Assembly (NCBI RefSeq): GCF_006912135.1
Contig: NZ_VIRS01000005.1
Span: 186,001 to 250,000, forward strand
Length of the DNA: 64,000 nt
Source of the DNA: Cryptosporangium phraense
Lineage (GTDB): Bacteria > Actinomycetota > Actinomycetes > Mycobacteriales > Cryptosporangiaceae
Direction of reading: 5' to 3'
Below the pieces are notes generated by a model. It did no database searches and had not been told where the DNA came from. It saw nothing but the letters and a program-made list of their open reading frames with translations. Positions 45,146 to 54,602 of this stretch are shown one piece after another; the first letter of the stretch is position 1; each line of letters begins with the position of its first letter. The translations under genes and the position numbers were made by a program.

Positions 45146-45892
45146 TCAGTTCGGCGGCAGGTGCCGGAACAGTGTCGCCCGGGACACGCCGAGCTGGGCG
45201 GCGATCTCGGCGACCGTGTACTCGCCGCTGTCGCGCATCCGGACCGCGGTCTCGACGAGGTCCGCGGACAGCGCCCGGGGCCGCCCCCGCCCGGCCCGCA
45301 CCGGCGTCCTGGCCGGCGCCGGCTCCCTGGCCGGCGGCGGCGTCCTGGCCGGCGGCGGCCCGGCGGTCGCGTCGAAGACCACCCGGACGCCGGCCAGCAC
45401 CTGTGCCCGCAGCAGCTCGGTCGGCAGGTCGGCGAAGATCACCACCGGGTCGCTCAGCATCCCCAGCATCTGGATCGCCCGGACCCGGGCCGACAGATCC
45501 GGCACCGGTCCCGCCACCACGTGCGTCGCCAGCGCCATCGCGTCCCGGAACCGCTCGAACACCGGGCCGTCCGAGGCCAGCGCCATGTCACGCAGCCCCA
45601 TCCGCAGCAGGTGCCGGTGCTCCAGCCACACCTCGAGCAGCCGCTCCATCACCGCCCACCGCTGGTCACCCGGAGCACTCGAGGCCGCCGCGACCGCCGC
45701 GTCCATGTCGGCCAGCATCGGCTCGGCCAGCGCGGTCACGATCTGCTTCTTGCTCGGGAAGTGGTACAGCACCGCGGCCTTCGAGACCCCCAGCCGTTCG
45801 GCGATCTCGCGCAGCGACGTCGCGTTGTACCCGCGCGCGGCGAACTCCTCCAGCGCCACCCGCAGAATGCGGCTCCTGGTGTCGTCCGGCAT
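45146..45892 (-). CDS. TetR regulator with an extra C-terminal HTH
   Basis: A 248-residue protein. The N-terminal TetR HTH (RSRILRVALEEFAARGYNAT, LGVSKAAVLYHFPSKKQIV) and a helical domain to about residue 175 are followed by a Pro/Ala/Arg linker and a second HTH of the Hin/resolvase type (GRPRALSADLVETAVRMRDS, EIAAQLGVSRATLFRHL). Ordinary TetR proteins are about 190-210 residues and have only the first. Divergent from the monooxygenase, with two operators between them. Confidence 0.88.
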   Translation of the reverse strand: MPDDTRSRILRVALEEFAARGYNATSLREIAERLGVSKAAVLYHFPSKKQIVTALAEPMLADMDAAVAAASSAPGDQRWAVMERLLEVWLEHRHLLRMGLRDMALASDGPVFERFRDAMALATHVVAGPVPDLSARVRAIQMLGMLSDPVVIFADLPTELLRAQVLAGVRVVFDATAGPPPARTPPPAREPAPARTPVRAGRGRPRALSADLVETAVRMRDSGEYTVAEIAAQLGVSRATLFRHLPPN

Positions 45893-45912
45893 TCCCCGAC
45901 CCTACCCGTTGT

Positions 45913-45959
45913 CTGACCGCTGGTCGGTGAGTTACCGTTCGAACTGACCGATGGTCAGT
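45913..45959. promoter_or_regulatory. Two TetR-type operators
   Basis: CTGACC-GCT-GGTCGG (45913-45927, one mismatch) and ACTGACC-GAT-GGTCAGT (45943-45959, perfect). Centres are 31 bases apart, about three helical turns. They lie between the divergent TetR and monooxygenase genes, so repression of both is likely. Confidence 0.75.
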
Positions 45960-45974
45960 CGATGGAGGCCCACC

Positions 45975-47186
45975 ATGCGCGTTCTGATCTCCGGCGCCAG
46001 CATCGCCGGTCCGACCCTCGCCTACTGGCTCGTCCGCTCCGGCCACCAGGTCACGATCGTCGAGCGCGCTCCGGCCTTGCGGCCGGGCGGCAACGGCGTC
46101 GACCTGCGCGCCGGGTCGCTGCGCGTCGTCGAGCGGATGGGGGTGCTCCCGGCCGTCCGCGAGCACGCGAACGACGTGCGCGGCCTGCTGTTCCTCTCCC
46201 GCTCCGGACGTCCGGCCGCCCGCGTCGACCTGCGGGCCATCGCCGACTCGATGGGGACGGACGGGCTGGAGATCCCGCGCGGCGAGCTCGCCCGGATCCT
46301 GTACGACGCCACGTCCGACGACGTCGAGTACGTGTTCGGCGAGACGATCGACGCGCTGGCCGGCGGCGACGTCCGGTTCGCCGGCGGCGCCACCCGCGAG
46401 TTCGACCTGGTCGTGGGGGCCGACGGCACGCACTCCGGGGTGCGCCGGCTGGCGTTCGGGCCCGAGGAGCAGTTCGTGCACTCGCTCGGGCACTGTTTCG
46501 CGGTCGCGGCCGCCGGTTCGACGCTCGGAACACCGCGCTGGACGTCACTCCTCAACTGGCCGGGGCGGTCGATTGCGGTGGAGCGGCCGGGAAACCGCGA
46601 GCACGCGACCGTGCAGTTCGGGTTCCGCTACGCCGACGCGCTCGCCGCCGCCCGGCTCGACGTCGATGCACAGAAAGCCCTGGTCGAGCGGATCTTCGGG
46701 CCGCTGGCCCCCGAGCTCACCCGGGGTGCGCTGGACGATCCGGGGTTCTACTTCGACGCGCTCAGCCAGGTGAAGATGCCGTCCTGGTCCACCGGCCGCG
46801 TCGTCCTGGTCGGCGACGCCGCCCACTGTGCCTCCCCGGTCGCGGGCGCCGGCGCCCAGCTCGCCGTCGAGAGCGCCTACCGCCTGGCCGGCGAACTGGC
46901 CGGTGACCCGGATGGCGCCCTTCAGCGTTACGAAGCCGGCCACCGGCCCGTCGTCGAGGCCGCCCAGAAAGGACTCTTCCTCGGCACGGTCGTCCCCCGC
47001 ACCAACGCCGGCATCCTGGCCCGCAACACGCTGGCCAAACTCCCGGCCATCCGGCTACTGGCCGGCCTCGAGCGACGCCTCCGCAAGCCCCACCCGCCGC
47101 TCCCCGACCACCCGTTCAGCGCAGCCGCACCGGCAGGGAGTCCAGCCCCCGGATCAACGTCGACGGCCGCCAGCTCAGCGAATTAG
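45975..47186 (+). CDS. FAD-dependent aromatic/polyketide monooxygenase
   Basis: A 403-residue flavoprotein hydroxylase (PHBH fold): FAD motif ISGASIAGPTLAYWLVRSGH, central LVVGADGTHSGVRRL and ribityl motif VVLVGDAAHCASPVAGAGAQ. It may act in drug or aromatic compound hydroxylation. ATG 45975 was chosen: GGAGG is five bases upstream, and the upstream ATG lies within the operator. The last 24 codons overlap the convergent P450 gene by 71 bases and look like read-through. Confidence 0.9.
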   Translation: MRVLISGASIAGPTLAYWLVRSGHQVTIVERAPALRPGGNGVDLRAGSLRVVERMGVLPAVREHANDVRGLLFLSRSGRPAARVDLRAIADSMGTDGLEIPRGELARILYDATSDDVEYVFGETIDALAGGDVRFAGGATREFDLVVGADGTHSGVRRLAFGPEEQFVHSLGHCFAVAAAGSTLGTPRWTSLLNWPGRSIAVERPGNREHATVQFGFRYADALAAARLDVDAQKALVERIFGPLAPELTRGALDDPGFYFDALSQVKMPSWSTGRVVLVGDAAHCASPVAGAGAQLAVESAYRLAGELAGDPDGALQRYEAGHRPVVEAAQKGLFLGTVVPRTNAGILARNTLAKLPAIRLLAGLERRLRKPHPPLPDHPFSAAAPAGSPAPGSTSTAASSAN

Positions 47187-48324
47187 GGTCGGCGTCCAGC
47201 GTCAGCCCCGGGAACCGGGCGATCAACTGCGTGAACGCGATCTCGCCCTCCAGCCGGGCCAGCGGCGCCCCGAGACAGTGGTGGATCCCGTGCCCGAACG
47301 CCACGTGGCTCGCGCCCGACCGCCGGACGTCCAGCGTGTCCGGGTCGGAGTACCGCGCCGGGTCCCGGTTGGCCGCCGACAGCGACACCAGCACGACCTC
47401 GCCGTCCGGGATCTCCACGCCGCCGATCGTCACCGGCTCGGCCGCGAACCGGACCGTGGCCAGGTGCACCGGCCCGTCCCAGCGCAGGAACTCCTCGATC
47501 GCGCCGGGCACCAGCGACGGATCGGCCCGCAGTGCGGCGAGCTGCTCCGGGTGCCGCAGCAGCGCGAACGTGCCGGTGCCGATCAGGTTCACGGTCGTCT
47601 CGTGCCCGGCCACCAGCAGCAGGAACGCCATCGAGATCGCTTCGGAGCGCGACAACTGGTCGCTGTCCTCGCTGGCCCGGACGATCCTCCCGAGCATGTC
47701 GTCCGAAGGCGCCGCTCGCCGGGCGTCCACCAGCGCGCTGAGGTACTCGGCCATCGACCGGGCCGCGGCCCCCTGCGCGTCGGCCGTCCCGGATTGCAGG
47801 AGCGTGTTGGACCACCGGCGGAAGTCGTCCCGCTCGTCGGTCGGCACCCCGAGCAGTTCGCAGATGACGGTGATCGGGAGCGGGAACGCGTACGTGTCGA
47901 GCAGGTCGACCCGGTCGGGACCGGCCTCCATCGCGTCCAGCAGGCCGGACGCGATCTCCTCGATCCGCGGCCGCATCGCGGCGATCGCCCGGCCGGTGAA
48001 CGCCTTGCTGACGAGTTTGCGCAGGCGGGTGTGGTCCGGCGGGTCGGCGGCGAGCATGTGCGCGTTGAGCGCGTCCTCGAAGCCGCGCCGCGAGGGGCCG
48101 TAGCGGGCCTCCATCAGCGCACGGAACTCCTGGTTGTCCTTGTGCAGCCGCGGCTCGGCGAGCGCCGCCCGGGCGTCGTCGTAGCGCGTGACCAGCCAGA
48201 CGTGGCTCCCCTGTGGGGTGACCACCCGGACGACCGGACGCTCCTCGCGGAGCGAGGCGTAGAGCGGGAACGGATTGTCGTAGAAGTCCGGCCCCAGCCG
48301 TACGTACTCGTCAGTACCGGTCAT
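47116..48324 (-). CDS. Cytochrome P450
   Basis: A 402-residue soluble bacterial P450. I-helix AGHETTVNL, ExxR as EEFLR, heme loop FGHGIHHCLGAPLARLE with the Cys ligand. Resembles CYP107-type enzymes that oxidise antibiotics and other small molecules. It needs a ferredoxin and reductase, none of which is adjacent. Convergent with the FAD monooxygenase. Substrate unknown. Confidence 0.92.
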   Translation of the reverse strand: MTGTDEYVRLGPDFYDNPFPLYASLREERPVVRVVTPQGSHVWLVTRYDDARAALAEPRLHKDNQEFRALMEARYGPSRRGFEDALNAHMLAADPPDHTRLRKLVSKAFTGRAIAAMRPRIEEIASGLLDAMEAGPDRVDLLDTYAFPLPITVICELLGVPTDERDDFRRWSNTLLQSGTADAQGAAARSMAEYLSALVDARRAAPSDDMLGRIVRASEDSDQLSRSEAISMAFLLLVAGHETTVNLIGTGTFALLRHPEQLAALRADPSLVPGAIEEFLRWDGPVHLATVRFAAEPVTIGGVEIPDGEVVLVSLSAANRDPARYSDPDTLDVRRSGASHVAFGHGIHHCLGAPLARLEGEIAFTQLIARFPGLTLDADPNSLSWRPSTLIRGLDSLPVRLR

Positions 48325-48379
48325 GAATCCAACGTACCGATCGGGAGCCACCGCCTGGCCGGGCTGCGTCCACGCGAAC

Positions 48380-48624
48380 ATGACCAGACTCGGACTGATG
48401 CTCGCGGCCTGCGGCAGACCAGGTGGGTCGTCACCGCGTCCGACCAGAACTCCACGCTCGTCCTCGGCCCGATCGCGACGACCAGGATGGCCTGCTCCGG
48501 CCCGGCCGATGCCGTCGAGCGGGCGGTCCTGCGCGCGCCGGCGCAGAAGCCCCTGCGGTACGGGATCACCGAGAACCACCTCCGGATCGGAGGTCCGGAA
48601 TCCGGGCTGATCCTCACCCCGTAG
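48380..48624 (+). pseudogene. META-domain (HslJ-like) lipoprotein remnant
   Basis: An ATG at 48380 begins a short lipoprotein signal (MTRLGLMLAACG), but this frame then leaves the family. A shifted frame (about 48420-48624) gives TRWVVTASDQNSTLVLGPIA, TTRMACSG and LRYGITENHLRI, the C-terminal half of a META/HslJ domain. The middle is missing. I infer a deletion plus frameshift. The gap between the P450 start and 48697 holds nothing else. Confidence 0.6.
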
Positions 48625-48696
48625 TGCGCATTTTTACCTGGTAGCCGGCCCCTGCCCGGCGAATCCTCGGAGGCAGACCCCGAGGAGGCACCGATC

Positions 48697-49137
48697 ATGT
48701 GGAAGACCCGCCGGAATCTCGCCGCTCATCGGCACCGGGCCACCGCCGCGGCCGCCTACGCCGACGGGCGCCTGGTCGACGCGGCGACGTCGGCCCGGGC
48801 CGCGCTCGCCCACACCGAGCGGGCCGCCGGGCCGCACTCGCCGGCCGCCGCGGTAGACGCCCGGACGCTCGCCGCCGTCCTGGCCGAACTCGACCGCCGG
48901 GCCGAGGCCAACGCGCTCTACCAGCGGGCCCTCGGCATCTTCGGCCGGGACACCTACGACGGCGCGGTCTGCCTGCACGGGCTCGCGCTGCTGCACGCCG
49001 ACACCGAGCCGAGCGTCAGCCGCGCCCGCCTGCAGCACGCGCTGCAGGTCAAGCGGGCCGTCCTGGGCGGCCTGCACCCCGAGGTCGCCGCGATCCTGGA
49101 AGACATGGCCGCGCTTTCCGCCCTGGCGACGGCCTAA
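48697..49137 (+). CDS. TPR-like helical protein
   Basis: A 146-residue protein of paired helices typical of tetratricopeptide repeats (AAYADGRLVDAATSARAALA, AEANALYQRALGIFG, ARLQHALQVKRAVLG). TPRs mediate protein binding. It lies 58 bases before pilB in the same direction and its stop overlaps the candidate pilB promoter, so it may be part of the pilus locus or simply adjacent. GAGGAGG is a strong ribosome site. Confidence 0.75.
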   Translation: MWKTRRNLAAHRHRATAAAAYADGRLVDAATSARAALAHTERAAGPHSPAAAVDARTLAAVLAELDRRAEANALYQRALGIFGRDTYDGAVCLHGLALLHADTEPSVSRARLQHALQVKRAVLGGLHPEVAAILEDMAALSALATA

Positions 49138-49161
49138 AGACGGACGTCCGGCGGCCGATGA
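49134..49161 (+). promoter_or_regulatory. Sigma-28 (FliA/WhiG)-like promoter upstream of pilB
   Basis: CTAA (49134-49137), 16 bases, GCCGATGA (49154-49161). Read as TAAA-N15-GCCGATGA it differs from the enteric sigma-28 consensus TAAA-N15-GCCGATAA at one position. A start about 7 bases downstream leaves a leader of roughly 28 bases with AAGGA before the pilB ATG. Confidence 0.6.
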
Positions 49162-49195
49162 GGGTAGAACAGACCCCTCGCGCGCGAAGGACGAC

Positions 49196-50866
49196 ATGTA
49201 CCAGACGTTCCGCCCCCTGATCGATGCGCTCAAGGGGCGCGGCGCCGACCCCACGGCGCTGGAGCGGGCCGCCGAGGAGGCCGAACGATCGGGCCGGTCG
49301 CTGCGCGGGATCCTGATCAACGACCACGTCGTCACCGAATCCGAGCTCACCGCGGCCGCGGCCGACGTCTACGGGATGAACAGCGTCGACCTGGTCGGCT
49401 ACCCGATCGACCCGGTCGCGATGGCCAAGATCCCGATCGGGCTGGTCGTCCGGCACCGCGTCCTCGGGCTGGCGCTGGACGGCAACGAGATCACGGTCGG
49501 CATCACCGACCCCGGCGACATCGTCGCGCTCGACGACGTCCGGGCCGCGACCGGCATGATCGTCCGGCCGGTGATGGTGGCCCGGTCCGAGCTGCGCAAG
49601 ATCATCAGCCGCCTCCAGCGCGAGGACACCGACCTCGCCGACGTCGCCGACTCGCTGCGCCCCGAGGGCCCGACCGCGGCCACGGTCTCCAGCCTGACGA
49701 CCAGCGACCAGGACGCGCCGATCGTCCGGTACGTCAACTCGATGATCGGCCAGGCGATCCAGAACCGCGCCTCCGACCTGCACCTGGAACCGACCGAGCA
49801 CGACATGCGGGTCCGGTTCCGCATCGACGGCGTCCTGCACGAGATCGACAACGTCCCGCACAACGTCCAGGCCGCGCTCGTCTCCCGGCTCAAGATCATG
49901 TCCGGCGTCGACATCACCGAGAAGCGGGTCCCGCAGAACGGCCGGATCACGGTCGAGATCAACAACCGGGCGGTCGACCTGCGCACGGCCACGCTCCCGA
50001 CGGTCTGGGGCGAGAAGGTCGTCCTCCGTGTCCTCGACACCGGCGGCGGCCAGGAGGTGAAGCTCGAGTCGGTCGGCTTCGCCCCCGAGAACCTGGCCCG
50101 GTTCGCCACCTCGTTCAAGAAACCCCACGGAATGGTGCTGGTCACCGGCCCCACCGGCTCCGGCAAGTCGACGACGCTCTACGCGACGCTGGCCGAGATC
50201 AGCACCCCGACCGTCAACATCATCACGGTCGAGGACCCGGTCGAGTACCGGCTGCCGGGCGTCAACCAGATCCAGGTCAACCTGAAGGCCGGCCTCACGT
50301 TCGCCGCGGTGCTGCCGGCCATCCTGCGGTCCGACCCGGACGTCATCCTGATCGGTGAGATCCGGGACCGGGTCACCGCGCAGCTCGCGGTCGAGGCCGC
50401 GCTCACCGGCCACCTGGTGCTCTCCACCCTGCACACCAACGACGCGCCGAGCGCGATGGTCCGGCTCACCGAGATGGGCATCGAGCCGTTCCTCGTCGGG
50501 TCGAGCGTCGACTGCGTGGTCGCCCAGCGGCTGTCCCGGCGGCTCTGCGACTGGTGCAAGGAGCCGTACGAGCCCACCGAGACCGAGCTGGCCGCGGCCC
50601 GCTGGCCGGGCGAGCCACCGAAGAAGCTCTGGCAGCCGGTCGGCTGCCGGAACTGCTCCACCACCGGCTTCCGCGGCCGGATCGCGCTGCACGAGGTCAT
50701 GCCGGTCTCCGAGGAGATCGAGCGGCTCACGGTCAAGCACGCGTCGGCGCGCGAGATCCAGGACGTCGCCCTCTCCGAGGGCATGACCGACCTGCGGTCG
50801 GACGGCTTCCGCAAGGCGGCCGAAGGGTTGACCTCGCTCAGCGAGGTCATGCGCGTGGCCGTGTAA
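49196..50866 (+). CDS. pilB: Type IV pilus extension ATPase PilB
   Basis: A 556-residue GspE/PilB-type hexameric ATPase. N-terminal T2SSE_N domain (to about 150); Walker A GPTGSGKSTTLY (about 317-328), Asp box ITVEDPVEYRLPGVNQIQVN, Walker B DVILIGEIRD, His box GHLVLSTLHTND, and a zinc-type CDWC...CRNC motif near 451-486. It powers pilus assembly from the cytoplasmic face. First gene of the pilus cluster; AAGGA lies upstream of the ATG. Confidence 0.95.
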   Translation: MYQTFRPLIDALKGRGADPTALERAAEEAERSGRSLRGILINDHVVTESELTAAAADVYGMNSVDLVGYPIDPVAMAKIPIGLVVRHRVLGLALDGNEITVGITDPGDIVALDDVRAATGMIVRPVMVARSELRKIISRLQREDTDLADVADSLRPEGPTAATVSSLTTSDQDAPIVRYVNSMIGQAIQNRASDLHLEPTEHDMRVRFRIDGVLHEIDNVPHNVQAALVSRLKIMSGVDITEKRVPQNGRITVEINNRAVDLRTATLPTVWGEKVVLRVLDTGGGQEVKLESVGFAPENLARFATSFKKPHGMVLVTGPTGSGKSTTLYATLAEISTPTVNIITVEDPVEYRLPGVNQIQVNLKAGLTFAAVLPAILRSDPDVILIGEIRDRVTAQLAVEAALTGHLVLSTLHTNDAPSAMVRLTEMGIEPFLVGSSVDCVVAQRLSRRLCDWCKEPYEPTETELAAARWPGEPPKKLWQPVGCRNCSTTGFRGRIALHEVMPVSEEIERLTVKHASAREIQDVALSEGMTDLRSDGFRKAAEGLTSLSEVMRVAV

Positions 50867-50872
50867 AAACTC

Positions 50873-50900
50873 CTCAACTGCCACTTTCGGACGCCGATCA
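50873..50900 (+). promoter_or_regulatory. Sigma-28-like promoter upstream of pilT
   Basis: CTCA (50873-50876), 16 bases, GCCGATCA (50893-50900), with exactly the same spacing as the motif before pilB. Expected transcription start is about 50907-50908, matching the chosen GTG of pilT (50908) and so a leaderless message. Confidence 0.55.
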
Positions 50901-50907
50901 GGACGCG

Positions 50908-52029
<1,122 letters not shown>

Positions 52030-52057
52030 GCGCTCGCGCGAAGAGCAGGGAACACCG

Positions 52058-53326
52058 ATGACCACTTTTGCGGGCGTCGGGCTGCCGACGTCGCGGGCCA
52101 ACAAGACCTTCGACTACCAGACCGTCGACGCGACCGGCCGACGGTCGAAGGGCAAGGTCGCCGCCCCGAACGTCAACGCCGCGGCCCAGATCCTGCGCCA
52201 GCAGGGCGTCGTGCCGCTGTCGATCAACGAGGCCGGCACCGGGCTGCAGCGGGAGATCTCGATCCCGGGCCTGACCGGCCGCACGACGCTGCGCGACCTC
52301 GCGGTGTTCGCCCGCCAGTTCGCGACGATGACCGCGTCCGGCATGTCGCTGCTGCGCTCGCTGGCCGTGCTGGAGGAGCAGACCGCCAAGCCCGCGCTGA
52401 AACGGGCGATCGCCGAGGTCCGGATCGACGTCGAGGGCGGGGTCGCGCTCTCGGCCGCGCTCGAACGGCACCCCAAGGTCTTCCCGACCCTGCTCTGCGC
52501 GATGGTGCGGGCCGGCGAGACCGGCGGTTTCCTGGACGCCGCCCTGGAGCGCATCGCCGGCAACTTCGAGAAGGACGACGAGCTGCGCGGCAAGATCAAG
52601 GGCGCGCTGACGTACCCGGTCGTCGTGCTGCTGTTCGCGATCCTGATGATCGCCGCCGTCCTGATCTTCATCGTGCCGGTGTTCGAGCGGATGTTCCACC
52701 AGCTCGGCGGCGAGCTGCCGCTGCCGACCCAGATCATCGTGAACGTCAGCCACACGCTGGTGTGGTCGGGCCCGCTGCTGGTCGGCCTGATCGTCGTCGG
52801 GACCGTGCTGTTCCGGCGGGAGCTGCGACGGCGTCCCGGGCTGCGGCTCGGCTTCGACAAGGCCAAGATGCGGGCGCCGGTGTTCGGCAACCTCTTCACG
52901 AAGATCACGATCAGCCGCTTCTCCCGCAACCTCGGCACGCTGCTCGGCGCGGGCGTGCCGGTGCTGCAGGCGCTGAACGTCGTCGGCGCCACCACCGGCA
53001 GCGCGGTGATCGCCACCGCGATGACCGACCTGCAGAACGCGGTGCGGGAGGGCCAGCCGATGTCCAGCCGGCTGGCCGAGCACACGGTGTTCCCCCGGAT
53101 GGTGGCCCAAATGATCGAGGTCGGCGAAGAAAGCGGTCAGATTAGTCAGATGTTGGATAAAGTCGCCGATTTCTACGATCGAGAGGTGGATAGCACGGCC
53201 GAATCACTGACCGCGTCCATCGAGCCGATCATGGTGCTGGTCATGGGCGTCATCGTCGGCGGAATGATCATCTGCCTCTATTTGCCGATGTTCACCATTT
53301 ACCAAAACATCCAAGGCGCCCAGTAA
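52058..53326 (+). CDS. pilC: Type IV pilus inner-membrane platform PilC
   Basis: A 422-residue GspF-type protein with two cytoplasmic T2SSF domains and three membrane helices (TYPVVVLLFAILMIAAVLIF, LLVGLIVVGTVLF, IMVLVMGVIVGGMIICLYL). It couples the ATPases to pilin. AGGGA precedes ATG 52058. The last 75 codons (from about 53100) are much richer in A/T third positions (att, agt, gat aaa) than the rest, up to the pilA start. Confidence 0.94.
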   Translation: MTTFAGVGLPTSRANKTFDYQTVDATGRRSKGKVAAPNVNAAAQILRQQGVVPLSINEAGTGLQREISIPGLTGRTTLRDLAVFARQFATMTASGMSLLRSLAVLEEQTAKPALKRAIAEVRIDVEGGVALSAALERHPKVFPTLLCAMVRAGETGGFLDAALERIAGNFEKDDELRGKIKGALTYPVVVLLFAILMIAAVLIFIVPVFERMFHQLGGELPLPTQIIVNVSHTLVWSGPLLVGLIVVGTVLFRRELRRRPGLRLGFDKAKMRAPVFGNLFTKITISRFSRNLGTLLGAGVPVLQALNVVGATTGSAVIATAMTDLQNAVREGQPMSSRLAEHTVFPRMVAQMIEVGEESGQISQMLDKVADFYDREVDSTAESLTASIEPIMVLVMGVIVGGMIICLYLPMFTIYQNIQGAQ

Positions 53327-53335
53327 GGAACTCGA

Positions 53336-53815
53336 ATGATCGCATCGCTGCGCCGTACTTCAACCCGCGAGGTCGGCCGGGACGACCGGGGATTCACGCT
53401 CATCGAGCTCCTCGTCGTCGTGGTCATCATCGGTGTTCTGATCGCGATCGCGGTTCCGCTCTACAGCAATTACAAGAAGGGCGCGGCCAATACGTCGGCG
53501 TCGTCCGACGTCCGTGGCGCGATCAGCGCGGTGGAGCAGTTCTACACCGCGAACGGGAACCAGTACCCGGCCAACGTCACCGGCACCAAGGGAACGAACG
53601 TGACGCTGGCGCTCAGTGGCGGCGGTGGGACGACCGGCACGATCACGGTCTCGGCCGGCAACACGATCGTGTTCACGAACAACTCGACCAGCTACGTGAT
53701 CTGCGGCCAGAACGAGGACGGCCAGACGATCTACACGTACAACTCGGCCACCAGCAAGTCCGTGGCGAAGTCGAGCGCGACCAGTCTCGCGACCTGCGCG
53801 TCGGCGACGTCCTGA
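53336..53815 (+). CDS. pilA: Type IV pilin (major pilin candidate)
   Basis: A 159-residue prepilin: a charged 19-residue leader, cleavage at G-FTLIE (Glu at +5), then a long hydrophobic helix (ELLVVVVIIGVLIAIAVPLY). The globular domain is Gly/Ser/Thr-rich with two Cys near the C-terminus (VICGQ, ATCASA) likely forming a disulfide. Nine bases after pilC, directly before the peptidase gene; the most likely main fibre subunit. Confidence 0.93.
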   Translation: MIASLRRTSTREVGRDDRGFTLIELLVVVVIIGVLIAIAVPLYSNYKKGAANTSASSDVRGAISAVEQFYTANGNQYPANVTGTKGTNVTLALSGGGGTTGTITVSAGNTIVFTNNSTSYVICGQNEDGQTIYTYNSATSKSVAKSSATSLATCASATS

Positions 53816-53821
53816 GCCCCG

Positions 53822-54589
53822 ATGATCCTGGCTCTGGCCGCGGTCGGTGGCCTGGTCGTCGGCTCGTTCCTCAACGTCGTCGTCCACCGGGTGCCCCGGA
53901 ACCAGTCGCTGATCAGGCCGGCGTCGCACTGCCCGGCCTGCGCGGCCCCGATCCGCTTCCGGCACAACGTGCCGGTGGTGAGCTGGGTCGCGCTGGGCGG
54001 GCGGTGCGCGGACTGCCGGGTGCGGATCCCGGTCCGCTACCCGCTGGTGGAGCTCGCGACCGCGGCCCTGTTCGTCGCGATCACGGCCCGGTTCGGGGTC
54101 AGCTGGGCGCTGCCGGCGTACCTGTACCTGGCGGCGATCGCGGTGCCGCTGGCCCTGATCGACCTGGACGTCCAGCGGCTGCCGAACAAGATCGTGCTCC
54201 CGTCGTACGCGATCGGAGCCGCGCTGCTCGCGCTGACCACCGACTGGACCGCGGCGGCCCGCGCGATCGCCGCGATGACCGTGCTCTACGGCGGCTACTG
54301 GCTGATGGCGGTGCTCTACCCGGGCGGCATGGGGTTCGGCGACGTCAAGCTGGCCGGCCTGCTGGGTCTGTTCCTGGGCTGGCTGGGCTGGAGCTCGGTC
54401 TGGATCGGGACGTTCACCGGGTTCCTGCTCGGCGGGACGGTCGGGATCGCGCTGCTGGTCACCCGGCGGGCGACGGGCAAGACCGCGATCCCGTTCGGGC
54501 CGGCGATGCTGGCCGGTGGGCTGCTCGCGGTGTTCGCCGCCGCACCGCTGGCGAACTGGTACTTCTCCGTCCTCTATCCGGCCGGTTGA
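53822..54589 (+). CDS. pilD: Prepilin peptidase PilD (A24A)
   Basis: A 255-residue membrane aspartyl protease. N-terminal zinc domain CPAC...CADC, Asp in ALIDLDVQRLPNKI and GxGD in GMGFGDVKLAG, about seven to eight helices. It removes the leaders of pilA and the minor pilins and may methylate the new N-terminus. Six bases after pilA. Confidence 0.94.
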   Translation: MILALAAVGGLVVGSFLNVVVHRVPRNQSLIRPASHCPACAAPIRFRHNVPVVSWVALGGRCADCRVRIPVRYPLVELATAALFVAITARFGVSWALPAYLYLAAIAVPLALIDLDVQRLPNKIVLPSYAIGAALLALTTDWTAAARAIAAMTVLYGGYWLMAVLYPGGMGFGDVKLAGLLGLFLGWLGWSSVWIGTFTGFLLGGTVGIALLVTRRATGKTAIPFGPAMLAGGLLAVFAAAPLANWYFSVLYPAG

Positions 54590-54602
54590 AAAGGACAGTC
54601 AC

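Noticed and set aside
42592-45930. 1112-residue open frame on the + strand
   Set aside because: Covers hutH antisense, then the IclR gene in another frame. Low complexity, no domain.
46828-48624. 598-residue open frame on the + strand
   Set aside because: Antisense to the P450; only its final part (about 48420-48624) has META-domain content and is listed as a pseudogene.
53165-53172. Third sigma-28-like -10 (GCCGATTT) before pilA
   Set aside because: The matching -35 is only GTCA and it lies inside pilC; too weak to list as a promoter.
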